DNA from: Steinernema hermaphroditum | Lineage: Eukaryota > Nematoda > Chromadorea > Rhabditida > Steinernematidae | Assembly (NCBI GenBank): GCA_030435675.1 | Contig: CM059621.1 | Span: forward strand, 7,998,001-8,062,000 | Direction: 5' to 3' | Length of the DNA: 64,000 bases | Part shown: positions 12,101-24,100 of the stretch, piece by piece | How positions within the stretch are numbered: position 1 is the first letter of the stretch | How the letters are laid out: each line of letters begins with the position of its first letter | Program-made: the position numbers and the translations under genes | Notes under the pieces: generated by a model | Database searches by the model: none | Told to the model about the DNA's origin: nothing | The model's input: the letters and a program-made list of their open reading frames with translations, nothing else

Positions 12101-15100
12101 AATGTGTGCTTCATGTTTCTAACTTTGAAAGTGAAATATTTCTTTCAACTTACTGAAATTCTTTACTCCCAAATAGGGCGTCCGAGCTATTAACTCTGAT
12201 CAAGAAATTGGTTCTTCTAGTCCTTGAAGGCCTCCCTCCCTGCCACAGAATCGTACAATTCTCCGGTCGTTCTTCGGCCGTCAAAAGAAGGTGACCGTCG
12301 GCGTGTTTTCGCGTAAAATTAGTTCCAAAGAAAAGTTATGAATGGAGGCTGAATGCGCCTCGGGCGAGCGTATTTCTCTCCTTTTGTGATTAATTGCGCG
12401 CGTACTGAATAGGATTGCACGCGGATGAGTGGGATCGACCGTTGGCGTCCTTCCAACGGCGACCAATTTGTCTCATCTTCCTTCCCTCGACGTCTTCGCG
12501 CACTCCTAAGGAATCCTCTCGGCGCCGCGTGTCACCTGCGCCCCGGCGACAGTCCCGCCGATCGAAAACAGTCCGCGGCGGCGGCGGTGGCGCCCTCAAC
12601 TCGCAGCCACGGGAGGCGCATTCCGTCGCCTTTGTCAACAAGCGCCACACGGACGCCGCGCATATGCAAAGTATCATCGCGCGTCAGGCGGGCGCATGAC
12701 CCGTCGAGAGCACTCCCGGTGCGCGAACTTCGCCGGTTATGTGTCCAGTCCACGTGCTCCGAGGCTCCCTTCTCCATGTTTCCTAGGGAAGAACGCGTTT
12801 TTTGAAGTATTTTACACTTTCAACCTCGTCGTCATGATCTCAGAAAAGAGATGTCCCCGGTTTGGCCTTTGAACCTAAGAGAATCTGACATCTTCCAGTG
12901 CGTGTTCGTCGGCGATTCCGCTCGGATTTCTGATTTATGTTGTTTTTCTCCTTCTTTACTGTTTAAAAATACAGCATGGAACCTGTTTTCTGGAAGTGAC
13001 TCCTATTACAAAAACATCTTTGGCATTCGCTGACACGTGTTTTCACCGTTTTCTCCCGAAGATAACCGTAATCCGCGCCACTTTCGCCTCAGGGTGGCTG
13101 GATAAGTCACTGCCCCCTCCCTTCCGATAGAAATCGATTTAAGGTTTCTTCTGTTTTAAACCGAAGTTCCGTTAGCGCCGAGAAGGTCACCGGCGTCGTC
13201 GCCTCCCGCCTCGGGCGCACGCCTGATGCGCGGCCTCGAACGCGTATGCAAATTCGAGAATTTCTTGCGGTGTGTTGTGTTTATGAAGTCCGAGAGACGC
13301 GGCGGCGATTGAGTGAATGCTGATGAGATCAACGTCGGGAGATTAGCGCGTATGCATCGGATGCCGATGCCTCCACGACGCCCCCGTGTGTGGCGCCGCA
13401 ACCTTGACATCACTGACCTTGGAGCCCGAATTTGCTAAATCTTTATGCGTGGCCGCCTTGCGATTAGCGCTTTTTCCGACTCACGTCGAAGATCAATTGT
13501 TCTAAGACGTTTTGGTTCGGGCCACCTATCGTTCACTTCCACTCCGCCCCTTTCTTCTCTTCCTAATGCATGGGGAGAGATGTTTAGGGATGAGTCAAGT
13601 GAAATCAATCTCACATCACAGATCCTTGAAATCGACGTTCAGGCTTTGTTTATAAGATCCTGAGAGCACTCAGCTTTTTGTTTTTGACCGCTTTACAGCA
13701 TTCGCCATGTTGCAAAAGCAGTGCTTTTCCCCTTTTAGATTGTATTGAGTGCAAAATAACGATAGAACCACCCTGTTTTTTCAAAGTTTTAAAGAAAACC
13801 ATATGGTTGAAGAAAAGTGCAAAAGGTGTGGTTCCTACTTCTTGACACGAGCCGGTTCACAAGTGGGCACTTTTCGTGAACTACGCTGAAGTGCAAGGTG
13901 TTCCAGAAAACGTAGCACCTTCTTATTATAGTTAAAACTCCTTTGTTTAATCATTTTGTTTAATCCTAAAAAAATAAACATTCCTCCGGCTCAAAACTGC
14001 AAGTTGAGCGGACAAAAATCCCTCCGAACGTTTGCCTTTAGTTGATCCGATTGGATTAGAAATATGTCCGAAATAAAATACGAATAGGTTCTTGGTGCCC
14101 TTCCTCTGACCTTTTTAATAATCTTCATCCGAATTTGAATAGTTCTCATACTAAACGTTTGCGAAGTCTTCATAAGGAACATAAAAATTAGACGTGTGCT
14201 AATAGTACGAATTTAGAAAAGAATCACATAGAAGCTCAGTGCGGTCCCTTTTTGTGCGACAGCTGTGGGCTCCTAATCGTGATAGGAAATCAACTTCGCG
14301 CTGACGATCGACGCAATTTCGATTTAACGTTCCATCAACCCTCAGATTTAATTTCGGTTTTGCTCAAATGCCATCAAATGACTCACAACAGATTGATTTG
14401 TGGAAACTCGTTCCACCGGATGGTGAACTTCGAGTTTTTAGTCACTGTGGAAAGTCTAAATTGAATGGCGAAGTTGTGGTACAGTTTCACATGAGCTCTC
14501 TTTAATTTCCGTTTTAGGGGTATACTCCCCATTTTTTCGGTTCTAGGACTAAAGCCACGGAGTACCAAAGGTCGATCAGATTGTGGGAGAAATAAACTAT
14601 TCCCACCACCTAGACACGTCTGCTGTCTAGCACTGTTATCTGGCATCCCATAAATGTGACTTAGGGACTGGTCTACGTTCTATATTATTTTCTATAATTT
14701 GGAGGCGACCAGCTTAGAGTGCCCTACAAGAGAGGCCAAAAGCGCCAAAAAATCGCTGTGTTCCCTGAGGTCTCGCGTGGCTATGAAGCGCTGAGTGTTG
14801 CATTTTTGGCGCTCGGGGTCATTTTCTTCGCGCGATCGTATAGTTCCTCGTCAAACCGCGGGTCCCGACGGTTCCATGATCTCATTAACCTGTCGTCGAA
14901 CCAATCAACCCCTCACTCATTCGTTTCGATTTTGTAACACTTCGCAATTGAAACGCGCGAACTATGCGGGCAGCTGCAGGCCTACAGGCGGCACGCGCGA
15001 TTGCGGTCCGAGAACTGTGTCACGTAATCAATCCGTCCGTCTTCGCCCCGACGGCAACTCTCGCGTTTCCGATTGTTTCGCCTCTCCTAATTGCTCGCCG

Positions 15101-18100
15101 TTTGTTGCCGTCGGCGGTGGGTCGACTTTTGTGGGCAGAAAACAGCAGAAGGAGGCGACCGGCGCGGAGAAGACGCCGCGTACCTGAGCTCTAGCGGTGC
15201 TCGCCGACTGGTTTTGTTGACGCTTAAGGGGCGATGATAGTTCGAGGGGACGCCGCCGGTCGCCGCGGTCGCGTAAATAGCGAATCTTATTATGATGTCG
15301 GAGCTTTTGTTATTGCGGATTTGGATCATGGCGATATCCGATTTGTCACATTTACGGCGCGAACGCTTTTCCGCGCGCAGGAATGCGGATTTCCCCTGTG
15401 ATCCTCGCTTTCGCCGTCCACGGGACCTTCCGGTGAACGATTTTGTTTGTTTGTCTGCGATCCTTTCCTTCAAACACTTCACTTTTCTAGTAGCCAGGAT
15501 AAGACTGTGTTTGCATTTTTTGCCCTAAGAGACTGATCTTCTTCTAAGCGGAAGTGAAAAAGGGCTTAGCTTGGACGGACTCTAGAAGGGCGCATCCGTG
15601 GTGACGTTCCCAAAAGACTCTAGAAAACACCACAAAACAAACAGTGATTCTGCATTTATGTACTTAGCACACCTCACCTCTGCTTACTCCTAGTGAAGAC
15701 CGACGTTTTTGTAATCCCATATCTTCTACTACTCTCTTCAACGAAACCAATTTATTGAGTTATTCCTTCGCATAGAGTCACCTGTTTTGTTGTTCCAAAT
15801 CTGTGGGAACCAAGCAGCCTCTGCTGACCTCTCCCTCCACTCGACTGCGCATTTGCCCGACTCAGCCTCAAGCACCAAACACCCGTTCCAAAAGCCGCGA
15901 AATCGCGCGGCTCGTCGTGTCATTTGCAAAAAGTTGTAAATCGACTAAACGGTTTATTCGAAATCCCATCGGCGACAATGGTGACTCCTATTCACTCCGC
16001 GCCTGAGGAGACCGCGCGCCTCGCGTTCTCAGCTATTTGGCGATCCAGTTTCCCCCTTTTTTATTTTCCACCCTCAGCATATCCTCACTTCCCACTCACG
16101 TTTCGACAGTGATGCAAGCGATTCGCCAAAGTGTCCTTGTCAGGAGAACTTCTCTTGTTTTGATCTTTCTTTTTTGGCGAACTCCGTTTTGAAGTTCTGT
16201 TTTTCTTCAAAAAGGGATCCTATTTGAATTATCTCTATCTCTAGTCTGTGTACAACAGAAAGCGTCTCTCGCATGACATAACGTGTCATTCCTTTTGATC
16301 CGCATTTCCAAAAAAAATCATTTTTCCATTACAATTACTCTATCGGAACGATAAATCGTGAATTTTTGTTAAAATAAAGACTTATTTAAACATTTCTGAC
16401 TTTGACTGTAAGCCTAAGTTGCTTACAGATGCCTTTGAAATAATGGTAAAATAGGGCTCCCCTTTTGATGTCTGTCTGTATTGTCTGCAACGTCTGTCAG
16501 ACAAACGTTTTCTCTTTGTCGGCCGGCCGGTTACCCACCGCTGCACTCTGATTTCCAGCACACAAATGACTATCATCGGTTGCAGCTTATGTCTACTAGA
16601 CCGAGAAGGGACCCTGTATATGATTTCTGGAGCCGAGTAATTAAAAAAATTCTAATTTCTAAATTTGTTATATTTTGGTCCAATTCAGTTCGAATCATTT
16701 ACAAAATGCCCTCAAACGCTAAAGTAAAACCGGATTCCGTCCTGTAAACCTACCGTGTTCCACCACCTTCCACAACATATTCACTGAGCCGTGCTCTCTG
16801 ATTCTAGGTGCAAATCTTCTGTCAGGGCGCGGAGCTCCCCTCGAGTCCGATCGTTCTCCAAGTGCTCTCCGAGCAGCAGCAGCAACAGCCGCCGCGTCTC
16901 CGTCCAGGCGGCGCGCCCCCCGAAAGTCTCCCCGAGATCGAAGAAGAGACCGAGCCCCAGTCCGGCCTTCTGGCTCCGATGAGCGGCGCCGACTTCTTCC
17001 ACGGCGGCGGTGGCCAGCCGGACATCGGTCACGTCTCCTTCTCAGGACTCAGCGAGCCCTGCTCCGTCGGCTCCATTGTCGAGGTCGTCATCAACGCGCA
17101 TGGCGACAACTCGCGCGGCTCCGTGCTCGTCGAGGCCGTCGCGCCCTCCGGACGCCTCGCCATGTGCCCTGTCGTGCAGAAGGCCAACTCCTACATGGCC
17201 ACCTTTACTCCGAACGAAGTCGGCAAATGGCGAATCGGAATCCTCTACGACGGCGAACACATCAAGGGTTCGCCTTTCGCCTGCCACGTTTACGACGCGA
17301 ATCTTGTCCAAGTCTACGGGTTGGATGTTGGCCTTGTTGGACAAGAACTCAAATTCAGCATCGACGCTGCGGCTGCTGGCCACGGAAACATTAAGGTATG
17401 TTCCCTTTCTAGAGCTATCAGTTTCCGCCGCGAGTATAGCTCTGGAAAAAGATCGATTTGAAAGTAAAACGATCGATGTAGAGAACGATGAATTACAAAA
17501 CATTTCCTTTCAATATTTCCAAAACCATTTTCGGTAACATACATTGTCACTCACCTCTCTTGCCAGTCAGATAGCCATTTCTTGTCCACTCTTCTTGATC
17601 TTCTGCTCCCTCCAGGTGACCGTACTGCGCCACGGCCGTCAGATTCCGTCGACCGTCCAGGAACAATCGACGAACCCGGGCGTCTACCGCGTGATGTTCA
17701 CCCCGGATGGCGCCGGCCAGTACAAGATCCACGTGCTCTTCAACAGCATGGAGGTCAAAGGGTCGCCGTTCATCCTGGACATCGCCGACGCGAGTTCCGT
17801 CTCCGTATACGGCGACAACCTCCGGATGGCGTCGGTGGACAAGCTCTCCACCTTCATGGTGCACGCCCCCGGGTCCGAGTCGAAAGACATTTCCGTCACG
17901 ATCACAGGTATTCGCTTGAGAGATTATTCTTAAAATTCGCTTTGTGCACTGTCCGAGTCTTTGTGTGTCGTTTAATCGTTTTTTGGTGTGTTCTTGTCCC
18001 GTCCTGGTCGCTTTTCGCTTCGATGGTATACGGTATGGCCCACTGAGAGAGCGAACTTGATTAATCTCTTCTGCAGCACCTTCGAATAAGCGAAAACACG

Positions 18101-21100
18101 CGCGAGTGGTTCCACTCGGCGATTCGACCTACAAAGTCGAGTGGAAGGCGGTCGAAGCAGGTGAGTGCCGGAGGTCCTGAGAGGGGTGCAAGGGGAATAT
18201 TGCAGGCGAACACGCCATCGACGTTAGACTGTACAACCAGAGTGTCTACGAAAGTCCTTTTATTTGCAATGTCGGCGATCCAGAACTCGTTTCTGTCAAG
18301 AAAATGCCGACTTTCATCGACATTGCCGACTTGTTTGTTGACCACAGTTTCGAAAGTAAGTTCTCTTTTCATTTCCATCTGAAATGACTCTCTTTGGAGC
18401 TTTGATAAGGACAATGAACTTAAATCTAACCATAGTACAGCCGTATCTCGAAAACTCAAAATCCACCGTAGTCCACTGTACCTAATCCCACTTTGAGATC
18501 GAACTCTCTATTCATACCTTTTTCTAGTTGACGCGTCCGCGGCCGGCTCTGGAAACCTGGAGATCATGATCAATGGCGGCCGTGTCGCCTGTCGCGTCAA
18601 GGAGCTCGGAAACCGACTCTACTTGGCCCAGTTCACCCCCACGCAGCCGATCACCCACGTCATCGAGATGCGTTTCAACGGCGAGAACGTCCGCGGAAGT
18701 CCCTGGAAGCTGTACACGAAGGGGACGAGCGAGAGTGCCCCGTCGCAGCCCTCCCAGGCCGCTCCCTCCCAGCGAAGGACCACCACCACCTCGGCCGATG
18801 GTTACTTCGAGCTCTCTGGCTCAGGTCTCCAACGCGCCGCCGTCGAGAAGCCCTCCCACTTCGAGATCAACGGCGACTCCTCTTCCCGGGACATCTCCGT
18901 CCGAATGCACGGTACCCCTTCCCTTTCCGCGCACTCACCGGCATCGAGCGATTTCAGCCCCCAGCGGCACGGAAGTACCGGTTAGGATCGACGAAAAAAC
19001 GGCGGGAAAGTATGTGTGCGAATACGTCGTCGAGCAGGTAAACGACGAGTTCTGAGCGTTTTATGGGTGTTCGCTGCAGGTGGGAGAACATCGCCTCGAG
19101 GTGACCATCGACGGTCGTCCTCTGGAGTCGGGACCCCTCTACATTTCGGCTTACAACGCCGACAAGATCACAATCGAGCCTCTTGGGGGTGGAGTCCCCA
19201 ATCAGCCCGTCCAGTTCATAGGTAAGCATTTGGAAGAGGCGCCAGGGGATCCACATTAGCGCTGTCCTACAAGAAGCAGTCGCGATAGAAGATCGAAACA
19301 AACTAGGGGGTGAAATGGCATCTCAAATGTATCCTATAGCTCAAGCTCCTCCCGACTCTCGTATCCATTCGATCTAATTGCCTCGAACCCAACGGACGAA
19401 TCCTCTTGATCCAAAGGGCTCCGCTCCGGCGCCCCTCAAACAACAAACAAAGCTCGCGCCCCAAGCGTGCACGGGAGCCGCACCGTATTTGTCTGGCATC
19501 ACCGTCAGATCGCGTATCGCATAATTCCCGCTAATCCCTCTGCTCCGCCGCGCTCCGCGCCGCCGCCGTCGAATACCTGTTCCCCTGCATCCTCCCGCAG
19601 CAGCATTCGCTTCCAGCACCGTTCACGGCTCGCTAATGTGCTTCTGGCGCTGACAGCGTCGATCTTCCCCGCCGCCGCCGCAATTGTTTATCGGCGCGAT
19701 TCGAAGAAGATGCGCTACATCTCGCAACTCTATGTGATTCCTGCAGTGGACGCGGTGGATGCCGGCAAGGGCCAGCTCGAGATCTCTGTGAACCAGGGCC
19801 GCGTGCCCAACAATGTGCAGATGCAGGGCGCCGGACGGTGCCTCGTCACCTTCATCCCGCAGCACGCCGGCATCTACGTCATCGACGTCACCTTCAACGG
19901 AGAGCAGGTCCAAGGTTCGTGGCCAGAAGAGGTCCTTGATGGATTGCGCAATTCCAGGATGCCCCATCCGAGTGGAGATTCTCCCAAAACAGGTCGGAAA
20001 GCCCGTGTCGACGCCGTTCATTTCCGAAGAGACGAAGACCGTTTCGTCAGGTGAGTTGTTTATTGCCCGAAAATGAATTCCCTTTCGCGAGTCGCTCGGG
20101 TCGCCGCTAATTTAGGGGAGTGCTTGAATTCAGGCAACTACTTTAGAAAACACCCTCTGTAACGCCCCAAAACTAACGTGTAGAATACATGACTGGAATT
20201 CCTCCCATTCCCCAGGGTTGATTTTGGTCGGAAAGAGAAGAAATGAGACATTTCTGGAAAAGGACATATGAATGTAGGCGTAAAAATTTTGGGGAACAGC
20301 TGCAAAGGCTTAATTCTGGACTTTAGAGAGACTACTGGAGTATTCCTGTGCAAAAGTTTAAAATGTGTATTCAAGTATCATGCAACCATTTCTAATCCAA
20401 AAAGCTGTTCACTACGAATCGTGAGCAACATCTCCCTCTTCAAATCCAATGAGGCAAAACTTCCAAGTGCAAATCAGGGATTTCCACAGTCTTTATTTTC
20501 GATCAGCTTATTCCGGTACACACCCAACAACAAACTTTGTACCCTGGTTGTGTCACAACGGCTAATCCCCTCAGAACATTTGGCGCCTTCCACTTGAACG
20601 ACAAAGCGTTTCGCCATTAATTCATTCGGCGGCGACCCAATCGACTCAGCCCGCGCCTCGCACCCACATTTGCATCACCGAAACCGGTTTCAGCGGCCGT
20701 CGTTTCCGGAAGCACGGTCGGCGGCACCCGCGGCGGCACCTTCGAGTTCCGCTCACCCCGCACCACGGCCCCTTACGCTCCCCGCGAGGCGACCGGCCTC
20801 TCGCCCACACGCGACGCACAGAGACGCACCGAATCGCCGGCGAGTCCGAGCCTAGTGGAACACTCGCGCCAGCGGAGCGCCGAGCAGCCTCCGGAGACGC
20901 CGCGGAGCCCGCGACTCCTTCGCGATTCCACTCCCACCAAGAAGATCGAGAGCTACGACCCTGAGCGCAGAGTGCCCGCCAAGGACCGCGAGCAGACCCT
21001 AGGGTATACGGTAGCGCAATATGGGGACGTCTCCGAGAGGTCGAAGATGTACGAGATGAGGAAGGAGAGATGTATCAGCAGAGAAGAGGCCGAAGAAGGC

Positions 21101-24100
21101 CCCGAGCAGAAGGAGTACGGTAGTCCCGGAGTTGAGAGAAGCTACTACGAGTCAAGGGAGTACCGTAGTCCACAGAGACCGGAGAAGACGACCTACGAAA
21201 GACGCGAAGAGATCCGCGAGGGACCGACGAGAAGTGTCTACGAGACGCGGGAAGAGACCAGGGATTACGGTAGACAGGAGCCGCCGAAGGAGAAGTACTT
21301 CGGCCAGGAGCCGGAGAAGCCCCCAAGTAGGGAACCTCCGCCGCCGCCTCCGGTGAACGCCGACATCGGCATGATCAAGACCAGCTACCACAAGTACGGT
21401 GAGAGGACCACCCAAGTCGAGGGGCGCACCTACGACCAGGTGCCCCCGTACGTCGATTCCCGCGTCGAGCGAAGCACGGAGATCGACGACCGAGCTCCGG
21501 AGTACCGTACCCCTCAGACCGACTACCCGAAGTACACCGACGTCTCGAAGTTCGCCGAGAGGACCACCCACGTTGACGAGGTTCCCGGCGCGGAGCACCC
21601 TTCGTCGGCGTACACAGCGAGCACCTTCGAGCCCGGAAAGATGGGGAACGGCGCGGCGCCAGTATCCTCCGCGCAGGCTTATCAGTTCGCCGAGCTGGCC
21701 GGGCCAAGAGAGCACACGGTGCGCACCGTGGAGTACTCGACGGCGACGTCCACGGGCGCCGACGGAGTCACCAAGACGACCACCACCACTCGCGAGTTCC
21801 ACTCCGGTAGGGCTTCTTCTCTCGCTCGCTCGCTAACCGGGGCTCCCGCCACGAACTCACCACACCTAACCACTCACTAAAACGACTAATTGTAGGCACC
21901 GTGCCGCACGTAACCGAGTTCACCACCACACGCACCTCCCCCGCTACGCCGACGAAGGCGCGCCAGCCCCAGCAGACCACCACCATCACCAGTACTACCG
22001 TAACCGACAGCTCGACCACGGTCTCGCGGCCGCGCTTCGAGCCCATCAACACAAGGCGCGACGACGCCTCTGCACCGCTTCCGCACCGTCCAGGTCCACC
22101 CCTAACCCCCGCCTGATTCGGTCCTACAGCGACGTTTCAGGGGCCCCCGCGCTGCATCCCGTCGCGAGCGCACGCCTGGACGAGGAGCGGCCGCCGCGGA
22201 AACGCGAGCCCTCCTTCACGAGGACGCAATCCTCCGCCGACGTCGAGCCCCCCGAGGAAAAGGCCCTCAGGAGATCCCGAGAAACCGAAGACGTCAGCCA
22301 CAGCCTCACCAAGTAGGAACTTCTTCCTGTTTAGGAACTCAGGGATTGGTTACAGGACCGACGAGTTCCCGGCGGCGCCCCTTCCCGTGCAGTCGCAGCG
22401 CACCGTGGAGTACATGAAGGTGAAAGAGGAGGACGAGAAGATCCTCGACCGCCACGGATACGGTAGGAGCACCGTGCCGGATCGCGCGGAGCCCCTCCAA
22501 TCGGAGCCGGTGCCCGACATCTCCTCCGACGTCGTCGAGGCGCTGACTCCCGCCACGAGAAGACGACTACTGGAGCACAGTATCCGCAAGACGGAAGACC
22601 TGAAGGAGGAGGAACGTCTCATCTCGGAGCTGAACGAGAACCTCGACCAGGAACTGAGCAAGAGCCCGGCCGAGGCCGAAAGCCCCTCCTCGAGGCCCAG
22701 TTCGAAGCCGACGACGCCGAAGCTGAGCTTCAAGTTCAAGAAGGACAAGGAACCGAAGGAGCCGAAGGGCGTCGACTTCGGGAAGTCGAAGTTCTCCTCG
22801 AAGCACGAGGTCGTGCGCCGCGGCAAGGACGTCGAGGTGAAGCTGGAGAATCTGAAGCTCGGCAAGGAGGAGCAGCTGCGGGTCATCGTCATCGGTGAGT
22901 GCAGGACCGCCTCCGCGGGAGACGTCTTCTTTTTTCAGCCCCCACCAAGAACAAGACGGAGAAGGGCGAAGACATCATCCCCAAAGTGAAGAAGTCGCGC
23001 CACAATTACGAGATCAGCTTCAAACCGTCCGAAGTGGGCACCCACAAGGTGATGGCCTTCGTGGGAGATACCGTACACCCCGCATGTCCCTTCCCCATCA
23101 GAGTGTATGACGCCTCCGAGATCGTCATCGGCGACATCGTCAGAGAGAGCGTCATCAACGACACCGTCGAGTTCACAGGTACCCCTGACCCGAAGGCAGC
23201 CTCTAGTGTCACCGTTCAGTGGACGCCGGAAGGGCCGGCTTCGGGAACCTCGAGATGGCGATCAAGGACAGCGACGGCACCATCATCCCCTCACACGTCA
23301 GTCAGCTGGAGACGGGCACCGCCAAGTTCCTGGTCACCTTTAACCCGAGCTCTCTCGGCATGCACACCGTCAACATCACCTTCAACAAGGAAGTGCTCAA
23401 AAGTGATTGCCCCCCTCGTCCAAACGGCCTCCTAAGCCCAGAATTGCAGACAGTCCCTTCGAAGTGAGCATCATCGACGTGCCTCCGCCACCGCCACCGC
23501 CCGCCTCACAGCAGGATACCGTCGTGAGCAGCCCTGAGCTGTCGAAGAAGGAGCGGAAGAGGGAGGAAAAGGAGCGCCAGAAGGAGGAGAAAGAACGACT
23601 GAAGCGCGAGAAGGAGGAGACGTTGAAGAAGAAGAAGGCGTCGAAGAAGGCGGCGCTCCCCGAGAGGAAGACCGCCGTCAACAAGATCCCCTCCCTCAGT
23701 CGGGTACAGACCCCCGCGCATCTTCTCATCTCCGTCGCCGGAGACGAGCCCCTCGACGTCCTCGTGTCAGGTACCCTAGTCGTGTAGAGACTCAGACAGT
23801 GCACTCCTAATCGTGACAGCCTCTGCGAATCCTTGCTCTATGTCCCCGATTTGCAGATTCCCTCAAGGAGGAGCTCCCCATCCACGTGTCCGAGGAGGAG
23901 CCAGGAGTGAAGAAGATCGAGTTCACGCCCACGAGGGTCGGCGACCACGAGATCGTCGTCAAGTACGCCGGCGCCGAGGTAAACGGAAGCCCCTTCACCT
24001 GCAGGGCTTATGACCCCGCCAAGATTCTCGTCGGTCCCATCCCGAACGGAGTCGTCGAGAAGCCCGTCCACTTCGTCGGTGAGTGGCTCCCCCGCCCCTC

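Noticed and set aside
22094..22129. 36-nt intron in the fln-2 insert using the earlier acceptor
   Set aside because: That acceptor shifts the frame into stops. The acceptor at 22140 (47-nt intron) keeps a long open frame.
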